Below, one piece after another: positions 30,946-39,318 of a stretch of 64,000 nt of DNA. Source of the stretch: Roseiarcus fermentans (lineage in GTDB: Bacteria > Pseudomonadota > Alphaproteobacteria > Rhizobiales > Beijerinckiaceae). The notes beneath the pieces were generated by a model. The model saw only the letters and a program-made list of their open reading frames with translations. It was not told the DNA's origin and ran no database searches. Location of the stretch: NCBI RefSeq assembly GCF_003315135.1, contig NZ_QNRK01000032.1, forward strand, positions 20,926-84,925, written 5' to 3'. Position 1 is the first letter of the stretch; every line of letters begins with the position of its first letter. Made by a program: the position numbers and the translations under genes.

Positions 30946-31941
30946 TCACGCTTCGGCGCTGGAGGCAAACAGGCTCAGGCCCAGTCCCTCGGACAGAAAG
31001 CGGGCCGCGAGCTGCCCCTTGACGCTGTTGCCGGCGGCGTCGAGGCGCGGCGCGAAGGCGCCGAGCGCCCCCTTGCCGGGCGAGACGGCGACGATCCCGC
31101 CGGCGATGCCGCTCTTGCCCGGCAGGCCGACGTCATAGAGCCAGTCGCCGGAGGTTTCGTACAGGCCCGCCGTCGCCATGACCGCGAGCGCGCGCTTGCC
31201 GCTCTCCGGCTCGACCACCCGCGTCCGGGTCAGCGGATTGACCCCTCCGTCGGCCAGCGTCGCGCCCATGACGGCGAGGTCCTTCGCCGTCACGGTCAGC
31301 GCGCATTGCCGGGTGTAGAGCTCGAGCGCCTCCGCCGGATCGCCGGCGATCCGGCCGTAGCTGTGCAGAAGCTGGGCGATCGCCCGGTTGCGCGCGTTGC
31401 TTTCGAGCGCGCAGGCGAGCACCTCCTCGTCGAGCGCCAGCGCGTGGCCGGCGAAGCGCGACAGCCCGTCCCGCAGGAAGGCCCAGCGTTCGTCGAGGCG
31501 AGCGCCCGGGACGAGGCTGGTCGTGGCGACGGCGCCGGGATTGACCATCGGATTGGTGCGGCCGTGCGCGTCGCGCTCGATCGCCGCGAGCGCGTTGAAC
31601 GGCAGGCCGGTGGCGTTGACGCCGATGGCTTCGCGCGCAGCGTCTGCGCCGAGGCGGTCGCAGACGAGCGCGAACACGAACGGTTTTGATACGCTCATGA
31701 TTGTAAAGGGCGTGTCCCAGTCGCCGGCGGTGTGAACGGCCCCGTTCGTTCCGGCGACGCACAGGCCAAAGCCGTCGGCGGGCGCGCGGGCCAGCGTCGG
31801 ATAGACGCTCGAGACGGCGCCGTCGGTATCGCCCCGGAAGCGTGCGAAGGCCTCGTCGACCAGGGCCGCGACCGTTTCGGGGGCCGGCAGGCGCCCGGTC
31901 GAGACGAAGCCCGGCGTCGCGCGGGCGTCGCCGGCGCTCAC
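30946..31941 (-). CDS. glsA: glutaminase A
   Basis: 331 residues, serine-dependent beta-lactamase-fold glutaminase. The nucleophile motif is TIMSVSKPFVFAL (Ser-x-x-Lys). Further conserved stretches are NPMVNPGAVATTSL, ESNARNRAIAQLL, YTRQCALTVTAKDLAVMGAT and LPGKSGIAGGIVAV. It converts glutamine to glutamate and ammonia. The GTG at 31941 overlaps the stop of the transglutaminase gene (GTGA), so this start is strongly indicated. Followed by gltS, it forms a small glutamine/glutamate module. Confidence 0.92.
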   Translation of the reverse strand: MSAGDARATPGFVSTGRLPAPETVAALVDEAFARFRGDTDGAVSSVYPTLARAPADGFGLCVAGTNGAVHTAGDWDTPFTIMSVSKPFVFALVCDRLGADAAREAIGVNATGLPFNALAAIERDAHGRTNPMVNPGAVATTSLVPGARLDERWAFLRDGLSRFAGHALALDEEVLACALESNARNRAIAQLLHSYGRIAGDPAEALELYTRQCALTVTAKDLAVMGATLADGGVNPLTRTRVVEPESGKRALAVMATAGLYETSGDWLYDVGLPGKSGIAGGIVAVSPGKGALGAFAPRLDAAGNSVKGQLAARFLSEGLGLSLFASSAEA

Positions 31942-32822
31942 GATTTCGCTCCCGTGACCGTCACGTCGACCCACAGGCCCTCGGAATCGTCGGCGCCGCC
32001 GACATAACCGCCGGCGACCGGGATCGCCTGCGCCGCGGTGCGCGTCATGCCGACGCGGATCAGGTTCGCGCCGGCGATCAGGCCGTTGGTCGGGTCGTAT
32101 TCGACCCAGCCCGCGCCCGGCAGGTAGACGCCGCACCAGGCGTGGGTGCTGCCGCCGCCGCGCGTCTCGCCGCTGAGGTCGTCGTAGAGGTAGCCGGTGA
32201 CGAAGCGCGTCGCGACTCCGAAGCTCCGCAACGCCTCCATCATCAGCACCGCGAGGTCGCGGCAGGTGCCCGTGCCGAGCGCCAGCGTCTCGGCCGCCGT
32301 CTGCGTGCCTTCCTCGTGCCGCGCGCCGTAGCGGAACTCGGCCTTGATCGCGTGGGTCATCGCCTCGAGGACGTGGAGGGTGCGGGCGTTGCGCACGTCG
32401 GCGACGAAGCGGCGCGCCCAGGCGTGAACCGTCCGGTTGCGATCGGGCAATTGCCGCTCGGCGAGCCGGGCGACGTCGGGAAGGTCCTCGAGGTCGTAGG
32501 AAAAGGGGAAGAACTCGGCGCTCGGGTCGAGGCTGTAGACCGGCGCCGGCGGCCCGTCCGGGTGATGGGTCAGGTCGAGGGTCGAAACGATGGTCAGGCG
32601 GTCGGCGCGCAGCGTCTCCGGCCATTCGAGGAAGCACACCGAATTGTCGTAGGCGTCGTGGGTCCAGTGGATCAGCGACGGCTTCGGATCGACCGCGAGA
32701 ACGGCCTCGTGGAGTCTCAGGTCGTGGCTGTCGTCCGGGCGCAGCATCAGCCGGTGGCGGCCGAGGCCGACCGGATTGCGGTAGCGGTATTCCGTCGTGT
32801 GGACGATTTTGATTCTGGCCAT
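31938..32822 (-). CDS. transglutaminase-like cysteine protease family protein
   Basis: 294 residues. N-terminal transglut_N-type beta domain (ARIKIVHTTEYRYRNPVGLG) and a transglutaminase core with the catalytic Cys in GTGTCRDLAVL, His in GGSTHAWCGVYLPG and Asp in GWVEYDPTNG. Bacterial members are mostly cysteine proteases or amide hydrolases, often encoded with alpha-E and circularly permuted ATP-grasp proteins, which are absent here. There is no signal peptide. It is the first gene of the operon with glutaminase and GltS, so it may feed them with glutamine-containing peptides; that link is inferred. Confidence 0.85.
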   Translation of the reverse strand: MARIKIVHTTEYRYRNPVGLGRHRLMLRPDDSHDLRLHEAVLAVDPKPSLIHWTHDAYDNSVCFLEWPETLRADRLTIVSTLDLTHHPDGPPAPVYSLDPSAEFFPFSYDLEDLPDVARLAERQLPDRNRTVHAWARRFVADVRNARTLHVLEAMTHAIKAEFRYGARHEEGTQTAAETLALGTGTCRDLAVLMMEALRSFGVATRFVTGYLYDDLSGETRGGGSTHAWCGVYLPGAGWVEYDPTNGLIAGANLIRVGMTRTAAQAIPVAGGYVGGADDSEGLWVDVTVTGAKS

Positions 32823-32878
32823 GGCCGCCACTATAGCAAGGCCGCGCGCCGACGTGTCGAGCGGCGCCGGCGCGCAGA

Positions 32879-33053
32879 GCCTTCCCCAGCCTTGCTGGGG
32901 AAGGTGGCCGAAGGCCGGATGGGGCGTGGGCCGCCGACGCGACCTCGGGTCGGATTGCACGACCGTCACCGCGAACCTCGCTCGGGCCATACCTGCTTTC
33001 CGCACCCCATCCGGCGCTTCGCGCCACCTTCCCCGCTTCGCGGAGAAGGGCCT
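32879..33053. repeat. paired REP-like palindromes
   Basis: Left unit contains CTTCCCCAGCCTTGCTGGGG then AAGGTGGCCGAAGGCCGGAT. Right unit, in opposite orientation, contains CACCCCATCCGGCGCTTCGC then CACCTTCCCCGCTTCGCGG. The pair fills the gap between divergent transglutaminase and LysE genes. It is a different family from the MITEs and from the 29.5 kb repeat. Confidence 0.55.
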
Positions 33054-33090
33054 TTGACCCCGGCCGCCTTCGGCGCCACCCTCGGCGCCC

Positions 33091-33732
33091 ATGGCTCCGT
33101 TCTTTCCCAGCCCCGCGCTCGCCCTCGGCTATGGCCTCGCCTGCGTGCTGCTCGCCGCGACCCCGGGCGCCGACATGGCGCTGTTCCTGTCGCGTACGCT
33201 CGCCGGCGGCAGAGGGCAGGGGTTCGCCGCGCAGGCCGGGGCCAACGCCGGCCTCGTCGTCCATAGCTGCGCGGCCGCGCTCGGGCTCTCGGCGCTGCTC
33301 GCGGCCTCGGCCGCAGGCTATCAGGCGGTCAGAATCGCCGGCGCGCTCTATCTCCTTTGGCTCGCCGTCGCTGCGCTGCGCCACGGGACGGCGCTCAAGG
33401 TCAAGGCCGGGACCGGGGCGGGGGGGCTCCGCGGCGCATTTTTGAACGGCCTCCTGATCAACCTCACGAACCCGAAGATCGTGATCTTCTTCGTGACCTT
33501 CCTGCCGCAGTTCATCGAAGCGCGCGATCCCCACGCCGGCGCGAAGCTGTTCGTGCTCGGCCTCGGCTTCATCGCCATCACGACCGCGGTCAATGCGGTC
33601 GTCATCCTGGTCGCTGGCCGCTTCGTCGCCGCCGCCAGGGCCAATCCGCGCGCGCTGCGCCTGTTCGACTACGCCTTCGCCGCGCTGATGAGCGCCTTCG
33701 CGCTGAGGCTGGCGTTCAGCCGCGGCCGCTGA
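33091..33732 (+). CDS. LysE/RhtB-family exporter
   Basis: 213 residues with six hydrophobic segments. ATPGADMALFLSRTLAGGRG gives the N-terminal family motif, and LINLTNPKIVIFFVTFLPQF the second conserved motif. It is likely an amino-acid or homoserine-lactone-type exporter in the inner membrane. It is closer to the RhtB/threonine-type subgroup than the LysE-like gene at 27.9 kb. It stands alone and is followed by a MITE-rich region. Confidence 0.85.
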   Translation: MAPFFPSPALALGYGLACVLLAATPGADMALFLSRTLAGGRGQGFAAQAGANAGLVVHSCAAALGLSALLAASAAGYQAVRIAGALYLLWLAVAALRHGTALKVKAGTGAGGLRGAFLNGLLINLTNPKIVIFFVTFLPQFIEARDPHAGAKLFVLGLGFIAITTAVNAVVILVAGRFVAAARANPRALRLFDYAFAALMSAFALRLAFSRGR

Positions 33733-33780
33733 CCGCGGCGACGCGGCATCCGTGCGCGCCACCGGGCCTCGGGCGCGGAA

Positions 33781-33803
33781 TCAATCCTTTCAGACGGTTG
33801 CGC
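33781..33803. repeat. 23-bp direct repeat, left copy
   Basis: TCAATCCTTTCAGACGGTTG followed by CGC matches 34388-34410 with two mismatches. The two copies bracket the whole tandem MITE array. Confidence 0.5.
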
Positions 33804-33813
33804 GGGATTTTTC

Positions 33814-34067
33814 GGGCGGTTGCAACTCCCAAGCCATGGCGCGCCTTGGGAATGACGGGCGGTCGTCAATGCCGAGGTGGGGGCGATGACGCTTCCCGCC
33901 GTCCTCGCGAGGAGCCCGAAGGGCGACGCGGCGATCCAGGGGCCGCCTGCGACGACGTTGAAGCGCGGCGCCGCCCGGCCAGACGGCAGACCTCGGCCCC
34001 GCCCCTGGATCGCCACGTCGCTTCGCTCCTCGCGATGACGGCGGCGGCTTGGGTGTTACGGGCGGTT
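33814..34067. mobile_element. MITE-like element (copy 2) with 8-bp target duplication
   Basis: The element body runs from GCAACTCCCAA (33822-33832) to TTGGGTGTTAC (34049-34059), diverged forms of the family's inverted ends. GGGCGGTT stands directly on both sides (33814-33821 and 34060-34067). Internal complementary arms are of the CTCGCGAGGAGC...GATCCAGG / CCTGGATC...CTCCTCGCG type. A short inner relic (TTGGGAATGAC followed by GGGCGGTC near 33846-33864) suggests an earlier event at the same site. No gene is seen in 33733-34687. Confidence 0.65.
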
Positions 34068-34321
34068 GCAACTCGCAACCCCGTCTTTGCGAGGAGCAAC
34101 CCCCGGGTCGAAGAGCCCGGGGGGACGAAGCAACCCATGCCGCCGGTTGCTGACTGCGGAAAAAATTGCTCCGTCTTCTGCTCGCGACGAAGGGCGGCGG
34201 GACGATCAGAGGGCGCAACAGCGGCCCAGCGGCCCTGGATCGCTTCCCCCCGGGCTCTTCGACCCGGGGGTCGCTCGCGATAACGGCGTTCTTCACCCCA
34301 CCTTGGGAGTTACGGGCGGTT
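34060..34321. mobile_element. MITE-like element (copy 3), tandem to copy 2
   Basis: Ends GCAACTCGCAA (34068-34078) and TTGGGAGTTAC (34303-34313), flanked by perfect octamers GGGCGGTT at 34060-34067 and 34314-34321. The left octamer is shared with copy 2, so the two elements sit side by side with one common target copy. The internal sequence includes an additional palindrome (CCCCCGGGTCGAAGAGCCCG and its complement near 34240-34270). Confidence 0.7.
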
Positions 34322-34387
34322 GTCGCGCGGTTCGCCGGTTGTGAGCGCATTCCGAAGCGGCGCGCCTCCGGCGCGCTGGGCACAAAT

Positions 34388-34410
34388 TCAATCTTTTCAG
34401 ATGGTTGCGC
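34388..34410. repeat. 23-bp direct repeat, right copy
   Basis: TCAATCTTTTCAGATGGTTG followed by CGC, partner of 33781-33803. The following 280 bases up to 34687 show no credible gene. Confidence 0.5.
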
Positions 34411-34687
34411 CAGAGTCTTCAAGTTAATACCATGTTTTCAGCGTAGAACGCCGTCCTTGCGGGCAGCAAAGCGACTAGCCATCCACGCCGCCGCGCCCGC
34501 GCGCCGCCGACGGGGTATGGCGAAGCACTCGCGCACGAGCGGATCCTTCCCGACAGCGACCATGGAACGAACATAGAACAAAGAAGACCAAATCCAAAGA
34601 CATTGTCGTCGTTTTTGACCACGAGGCGCGGGGCGAAGGACACGGATCCCTTTGACCGCGCCCTCGTTCGGCGCCACGCTGGCGGCC

Positions 34688-34984
34688 ATGGACCTCGCCG
34701 CCTTCCGCGCCTCGCTCGCCGCCCCCGCGCCGCCCGACGCCCTCGGCCTCGCGCTGACGGCCTTGTGGCGCGACGGCAAGGGCGACTGGGACGGCGCGCA
34801 CCAGGCCGCTCAGGACGACGAAAGCCGGGAGGGGGACTGGGTTCACGCCTATCTGCACCGCAAGGAGGGCGACGCCGGCAACGCCGCCTACTGGTACCGC
34901 CGCGCCGGCAGGCCGGTGTGCCGGACGACGCTCGAGGAGGAGTGGGCGGCGATCGCGGCGGCCCTGCTTGCGCGACCGGCCTGA
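34688..34984 (+). CDS. conserved hypothetical protein (small, Trp/Asp-rich)
   Basis: 98 residues. The central block ALWRDGKGDWDGAHQAAQDD, WVHAYLHRKEGDAGNAAYWY and RRAGRPVCR has the look of a conserved family widespread in proteobacteria (WxxHAYLHRKEGDxxNAxYWYRRAGRP) with no assigned function. It is probably a small helical cytoplasmic protein. The ATG at 34688 is preferred to an in-frame TTG 36 bases upstream. Confidence 0.75.
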   Translation: MDLAAFRASLAAPAPPDALGLALTALWRDGKGDWDGAHQAAQDDESREGDWVHAYLHRKEGDAGNAAYWYRRAGRPVCRTTLEEEWAAIAAALLARPA

Positions 34985-35032
34985 GCGCGCTTCGATGCGG
35001 CGCCGGGCTTCGCCGGCGCCGGGAGGGGCAAG

Positions 35033-35836
35033 ATGGTTTTCCTGTATCGCGCCGCGATCGTCGCGCTCGTGACCTTCGCGTTCGCGCTGGTCGGATTCGG
35101 TCTCGGGGACCTGTTGCCGGCCGATTACGTCACCGCGTCCAAGGGCATGATCGGCTCGGTGGTCGGGCTCGACGCGACGCTGCTCGCGCTCGTCCTCGGT
35201 CTGCTGATCTGGACGGCGCACGGGCAGTTCATGGGGCAGCAGGCCGAACTTCAGACGATCGGGCGCGCGATCGTGCTGCTCGACCTCGCCTTGGCGGGCT
35301 ATGGTCCGGAAGCCGCGGCGGGCCGGCGCGAGATCCATCAGATCCTGAAGCGCGCGCGGGCGCGGCTCTGGATCGACGATCCCAAGGGGCGGCGCATGGT
35401 CGCGGTCGGCGACCTGCCGGCGGAAGTTCTGCCGATGCGGGCCGTCTTCACCGCGCTGCGCCCGGTCAACGACGACCAGCGCCAGCATCTCGCCGCTGCG
35501 AGGGACCATTTCAGCACGATCGTCGATACCCAACTGACGATGATCCGCAGCCTGGTCGATCCGATCCCGAACCTTCTGCTCACCGTGGTCGTCGGCTGGT
35601 CGTGCGTCCTGTTCTTCGGCTACGGCCTGGGGTCGCCGGCCAACACCCTGACCATCGTGATGGCGGCGCTCGGCGCGCTGTCGGTCGGAAGCGCGGCGTT
35701 TCTCATTCTGGAATTGAGCGACCCCTATGTCGGCGTGTTCCGGCTGCCGCGGACCGGCTTCGACGGCGTGCTCGGCGCCCTGGCGCTGGGGGACGAGATC
35801 ACCGCCGAGACGGAGCGCCGTTCGGGCGCGGGCTGA
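35033..35836 (+). CDS. DUF4239 (bestrophin-like) membrane protein
   Basis: 267 residues. Two hydrophobic segments at the N-terminus (YRAAIVALVTFAFALVGFGL; GLDATLLALVLGLLIW), a soluble central helical region, and two at the C-terminus (NLLLTVVVGWSCVLFFGYGL; TIVMAALGALSVGSAAFLIL) followed by SDPYVGVFRLPR. This is the DUF4239/bestrophin-like-domain layout common in Hyphomicrobiales. Function unknown; ion channel activity is only suggested by the domain name. Confidence 0.75.
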   Translation: MVFLYRAAIVALVTFAFALVGFGLGDLLPADYVTASKGMIGSVVGLDATLLALVLGLLIWTAHGQFMGQQAELQTIGRAIVLLDLALAGYGPEAAAGRREIHQILKRARARLWIDDPKGRRMVAVGDLPAEVLPMRAVFTALRPVNDDQRQHLAAARDHFSTIVDTQLTMIRSLVDPIPNLLLTVVVGWSCVLFFGYGLGSPANTLTIVMAALGALSVGSAAFLILELSDPYVGVFRLPRTGFDGVLGALALGDEITAETERRSGAG

Positions 35837-35967
35837 ACCGCGCATGGCTCGCGGCGCACCCGGATTCGGCGCCGGGCAGGGGCGCTCGCCGGCCGCGCTC
35901 CATACCAAATGTGGTCGGCGGCGGCAGGCCCCGGGGCGGCGCATTTTTGCTGAAACGGGAATAACTC

Positions 35968-35996
35968 TTGAAAAAGACCTGATCCTAATCTAGAAG
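35968..35996 (+). promoter_or_regulatory. candidate housekeeping promoter for the cold-shock gene
   Basis: TTGAAA, 17 bases, TAGAAG. A start near 36003 would give a leader of about 140 bases, in line with the long structured leaders of cold-shock mRNAs. The rest of the 309-base gap (35837-36145) contains no gene. Confidence 0.4.
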
Positions 35997-36145
35997 CGCG
36001 TATCGAAGTTTTGGCCGAAGGGCTGTAGATTACGTCTCCGCGTCGCGCGGGTGTCGTGGCGTTTCTTTTATCCGAACCTCGATTGGACTGACCTCCTGCG
36101 CTTCGCGGCGCAGGAATAGATGCGCCTCGGGCGCAAGGAACTAAA

Positions 36146-36358
36146 ATGAAGACGACTGGTACTGTAAAGTGGTTCAACTCCGACAAGGGCTTCGGTTTCA
36201 TCCAGCCGAACGACGGGGGAGCCGACGTATTCGTTCACGCCAGCGCGGTTGAGCGCGCCGGCATGCAAAGCCTGAAAGAGGGCCAGAAGATCAGCTACGA
36301 GATCATCGCCGACCGGCGCACGGGCAAGAGCGCGGCCGGCAACCTCGAGGCCGCCTGA
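36146..36358 (+). CDS. cspA: cold-shock domain protein
   Basis: 70 residues, complete CSD. RNP1-like KGFGFIQP and RNP2-like VFVHASAV motifs, opening with [14 protein letters not shown]. It binds single-stranded RNA/DNA and acts as an RNA chaperone in the cytoplasm. The C-terminus ends shortly after the domain (NLEAA), as in alphaproteobacterial CspA paralogues. The long leader suggests post-transcriptional temperature control. Confidence 0.92.
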   Translation: MKTTGTVKWFNSDKGFGFIQPNDGGADVFVHASAVERAGMQSLKEGQKISYEIIADRRTGKSAAGNLEAA

Positions 36359-36742
36359 GACCGACCGCCGTGCGCACGGCGTCGATCGCGGATGCGCGGG
36401 CGACGCCGGCCGGCGAAGATGTTCTGCTGTTGACCTCCGGCCTGCGAGCGCCTCGCGGGCCGGAGACGTTCTGGACGAGCGGGTTCGAGCGGAGATCCCG
36501 GCGGCAGCCGTGTCCGAGTCGAGACGCAGCGACGCGAGCGCGCGCCGCCTCAGCGCCTTCGGGGCCTGCGAAAGACCTCGGACGATCCGCAAACCCATGC
36601 GCGAAGCCATTCGTCGCGCCCGACTGCGCGCATGATCCGCGGGGGTCCAATCGCGGCGGCGAAGATGCGAACGCCCGGCGCGACGCGCTGAGCCGGGCCT
36701 GCTGCTCCGCCCGGCCGAGACCGGTGACCACGAGAGAACCTC
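36359..36742. other. intergenic region, no gene recognised
   Basis: 384 bases between the cold-shock gene and a small conserved protein. An Arg/Ala-rich open frame crosses it on each strand but neither resembles a family or has a ribosome binding site. Confidence 0.4.
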
Positions 36743-36970
36743 ATGCGCATTTTCGTCTTTGAGTCGCAGACCCGCCAGGGCCTTCACGCTTTCGCCGGCG
36801 ACATCGCCGGAACCCGGCTGCCCGATCGCGCCGGCCCGTGGCGACTGGTCTCCGGATCGCCGCCGGGCGCGTCGCTGCCGCATGGGATTCCCCGCCGGAT
36901 GATCGAGCGCGCAATCGGCACAGCGGGCTTTCAGATGTGGCGGTTGAAGCCCGAAGCGGCCCAGGCGTAA
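36743..36970 (+). CDS. conserved small protein of unknown function
   Basis: 75 residues: MRIFVFESQTRQGLHAFAGD, IAGTRLPDRAGPW, and FQMWRLKPEAAQA at the end. The pattern (FxSxxxxGLxAFAGDxxGxxLPxxxGPW...GFQLWRxK) looks like a small conserved rhizobial family. There is no signal peptide or membrane helix. A GAGAG stretch lies upstream of the ATG. Function unknown. Confidence 0.7.
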   Translation: MRIFVFESQTRQGLHAFAGDIAGTRLPDRAGPWRLVSGSPPGASLPHGIPRRMIERAIGTAGFQMWRLKPEAAQA

Positions 36971-37153
36971 CGGCCGCGGCGCTCGCGCTCGGCCCTCGAT
37001 CGCGCCGCCGGCGTTCCGAGCGGCTCGTCCGCCCGCGGCCGGGCCGCGGGCCTCGCGGCGCTGTCACGGGCGCCGCCCGCCGCGGCGGCCGAAAAGCCCG
37101 CATGCGACAGCGCGCCGTCTGGACCGGGGGTTCGCGGCGGGCTAGCGCACAGC

Positions 37154-37711
37154 ATGATCGCCGCCGTCACGCCGCCGCCCGTCGTCCGTGTCGCCGCCCG
37201 CCGGGCGCTCGCCCTTTGCGCCCCCGCCTACGAAGCGCTGCTGCGCGGCATGTTCGCCGACATGAAGGCGTTTCCCGGCTTCGTCAGCGCCGACGTCATC
37301 CCGCCCGCGACCGAGGCCGGCGCCTATCAGGTGGTGACGAAATTCGCGACCGAGGCCGATCTTGAGCGCTGGGACGCGTCGGACGCCCACGCCGCATGGC
37401 TCGGCCGGCTCGCGACGGTCGCCGAGGGCGAGCCGGACTACCGCGTCATCACCGGGCTCGAGGCGTGGTTCTCGCCCGAGGTCGTGCCGGCGAGCGTCAA
37501 CCCGCCGCGCTGGCGGATGACGCTGGCGACCTGGCTCGGCATCTTCCCGACCGCGAGCCTCGTTCTCTGGTTCGTCGCGCCGCTGCTCGGCTTCCTGCCG
37601 TTCTTGCTGCGCACGGCGCTGCTCACCGGCCTGATCACCTTCGCCATGAGCTACGGGGTGATGCCGCGCCTCGCCCGCTGGCTGAGGCCGTGGCTGACCC
37701 GGAAACCCTAG
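37154..37711 (+). CDS. antibiotic-biosynthesis-monooxygenase-type domain with C-terminal membrane helices
   Basis: 185 residues. Residues about 10-115 form an ABM ferredoxin-like domain (YEALLRGMFADMKAFPGFVS, YQVVTKFATEADLERWDASD). Then come a hydrophobic LATWLGIFPTASLVLWFVAP and a second segment around RTALLTGLITFAMSYGVM. Such ABM-TM proteins are conserved but uncharacterised; the soluble domain may bind a small aromatic or heme-like ligand at the membrane. Confidence 0.8.
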   Translation: MIAAVTPPPVVRVAARRALALCAPAYEALLRGMFADMKAFPGFVSADVIPPATEAGAYQVVTKFATEADLERWDASDAHAAWLGRLATVAEGEPDYRVITGLEAWFSPEVVPASVNPPRWRMTLATWLGIFPTASLVLWFVAPLLGFLPFLLRTALLTGLITFAMSYGVMPRLARWLRPWLTRKP

Positions 37712-37849
37712 ATCGCCGGTCGCCGGCTTCGCCATGTCGCCTTCGGCCCGGGGCGCGGCCCGGGATCGCGCGCAGCGCTATCCCCTCGCGCCCCTCTCCC
37801 TTGCGCGGGCGGGGTTACGGCCAACGCGCCGCCAGCCGCGCCCGTACGC

Positions 37850-38345
37850 TTATCTCGGGCAGGGCTGACCGGGCGGGCCGCAGGGAGGTCCGTGTGCGGC
37901 GCCTGCCGGCGGCGCGGGAACGACGGGCGCCGCAGGAGGCGGGGCCGCGTGGACGACGGGCGCCGGCGGAGAGGGCGGGGCGGCGTGAACGACGGGTGGC
38001 GGCGCAGGCGGCGGGGCCGCGTGAGCGACGGGCGCCGCTGGGGCGGGCGGCGCATGAACGACGGGCGCCGGGTTCGGCGCGATGGTCTGGGCCGGGCCCC
38101 GGGGAACGAGCGGCGGCTTGGCCGTCGTCGGCGCCGCTGGCGCTCCAGCGGGCGGTTTCCCGGCCGGTGGAACGCCAACCGGCGCCGGCAGCGGTTTGCC
38201 GAGCGGCGGCGGCGTTCGGGGCGGCGTTCCGGGCGACTTCTCCACAGGGGTCGTCGAGGCCGGCGGCGCGGGAGCGCCCGCGGCCGGGCGCCCGGCCGGC
38301 GGAACGGGATTGCCGGGAGGGCAGAGGGCGGCTGATGTGTCGCTC
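37850..38345 (-). other. possible proline-rich secreted protein end (tandem repeat region)
   Basis: On the minus strand this 496-base stretch stays open and encodes a Pro/Ala/Val-rich sequence with near-repeats of PVVHAAPPPAPP, closing with GPPCGPPGQPCPR and a stop at 37850. At DNA level the unit is about 40 bases, repeated about four times between 37910 and 38080. No good start codon is visible before the Uma2 gene, which overlaps the extended frame on the other strand. Treat as a repeat region that may be a truncated Pro-rich gene. The flanks, 37712-37849 and 38346-38377, look non-coding. Confidence 0.35.
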
Positions 38346-38377
38346 CCGACCGCGGATCGTGATAAGGATGCGCTTCG

Positions 38378-38968
38378 ATGACCCTCGCCCTTCGAAAGCC
38401 CATGACGTTCGCCGAATTCCTCGCCTGGGAGGAGCGGCAGGAGCTGCGCCACGAATTCGACGGCGTCGGCCCCGTCGCCATGACCGGCGGAACCCGCGCC
38501 CACGCGGCCATTCAGCGCAATCTCGCATTCGCCCTGACCGCCCGCCTTCGCGGCCAGCCGTGCCAATACTTCGGCAGCGACCTCAAGATCAGGACCGCCG
38601 ACGATCACATCCGCTATCCGGACGGCTTCGTCACTTGCACGGGCGGCGACAACGCGAGCAGGATGGTCGCCGATCCCGTGGTCATCTTCGAGGTTCTGAG
38701 CCCGAGCACGGCGGCGAGCGACCGCATCGTCAAGGCCCGCGAATACCAGGCCATGCCCTCGGTGCAGCGCTACGTCATGCTCGAACAGGATCGCGTCGGC
38801 GCCACTGTCCACGTCCGCTCGGGCGAGACGTGGACGCTCGAGATCATCGCCGAGGAGTCCGTCCTCACCCTTCCCGAGATCGGAGTCTCGCTGCCGCTCG
38901 CCGAGTTGTACGAAGGTCTCGTGTTCGAGGCGGACCAGGAGGAGGGGCCGGCGCCGGAGGGCGGCTGA
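38378..38968 (+). CDS. Uma2-family (DUF820) restriction-endonuclease-fold protein
   Basis: 196 residues with the PD-(D/E)xK core of Uma2 proteins: MTFAEFLAWEERQELRHEFD (Glu/Asp helix), HIRYPDGFVTCT (catalytic Asp) and PVVIFEVLSPSTAASDRIVK (Glu and downstream Lys), then SVQRYVMLEQD. The family is abundant in cyanobacteria and some proteobacteria; the biological role is unclear. AAGGA precedes the ATG. Confidence 0.88.
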   Translation: MTLALRKPMTFAEFLAWEERQELRHEFDGVGPVAMTGGTRAHAAIQRNLAFALTARLRGQPCQYFGSDLKIRTADDHIRYPDGFVTCTGGDNASRMVADPVVIFEVLSPSTAASDRIVKAREYQAMPSVQRYVMLEQDRVGATVHVRSGETWTLEIIAEESVLTLPEIGVSLPLAELYEGLVFEADQEEGPAPEGG

Positions 38969-39067
38969 CCTCAGGCGACCACGACATCGTCACGGTCTTG
39001 CATCGTCTGGCTCGGCGCAAAGGTTTTGGCCTGCGGAAGCTTAAACATCGTGTGCTCGCTGTGCAAC

Positions 39068-39260
39068 GTAACTCCCAAGCCGGCAGCGAATAGCGCCGTC
39101 ATCGCGAGCGAAGCGAAGCGATCCAGGGCCGCTGGGCCGCTGTCGCGCCCTCTGGTCGTCCCGCCGTCCTTCCTTGCGAGCAATTTCTTCCGCAGGAAGC
39201 AAGCGGCCGCATGGATTGCTTCGTCGCTTTGCTCCTCGCAATGACGGGGTTGGGAGTTAC
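39068..39260. mobile_element. MITE-like element (copy 4), 193 bp
   Basis: Perfect 11-bp inverted ends: GTAACTCCCAA at 39068-39078 and TTGGGAGTTAC at 39250-39260. Flanking octamers TGTGCAAC and TGTGCGAC agree at seven of eight positions. It is the same length as copy 6 at 59.9 kb and closely related to its reverse complement. Internal arms are CGTCATCGCGAGCGAAGCGA with GATCCAGG, and ATGGATTGCTTCGTCGC with CTCGCAATGACG. No coding capacity. Confidence 0.75.
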
Positions 39261-39318
39261 TGTGCGACCAAAAAATCGCCTCAGGGCCTTGATGTTCCGA
39301 GCCATTCGCGGACCATTG

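Noticed and set aside
31842..33266. Long plus-strand open frames opposite transglutaminase and glutaminase
   Set aside because: Antisense shadows; the minus-strand genes have catalytic motifs and overlapping start/stop codons.
36370..36762. A 130-codon Arg/Ala/Pro-rich frame after the cold-shock gene
   Set aside because: No ribosome binding site, atypical composition, and it overlaps the start of the better supported small gene at 36743.
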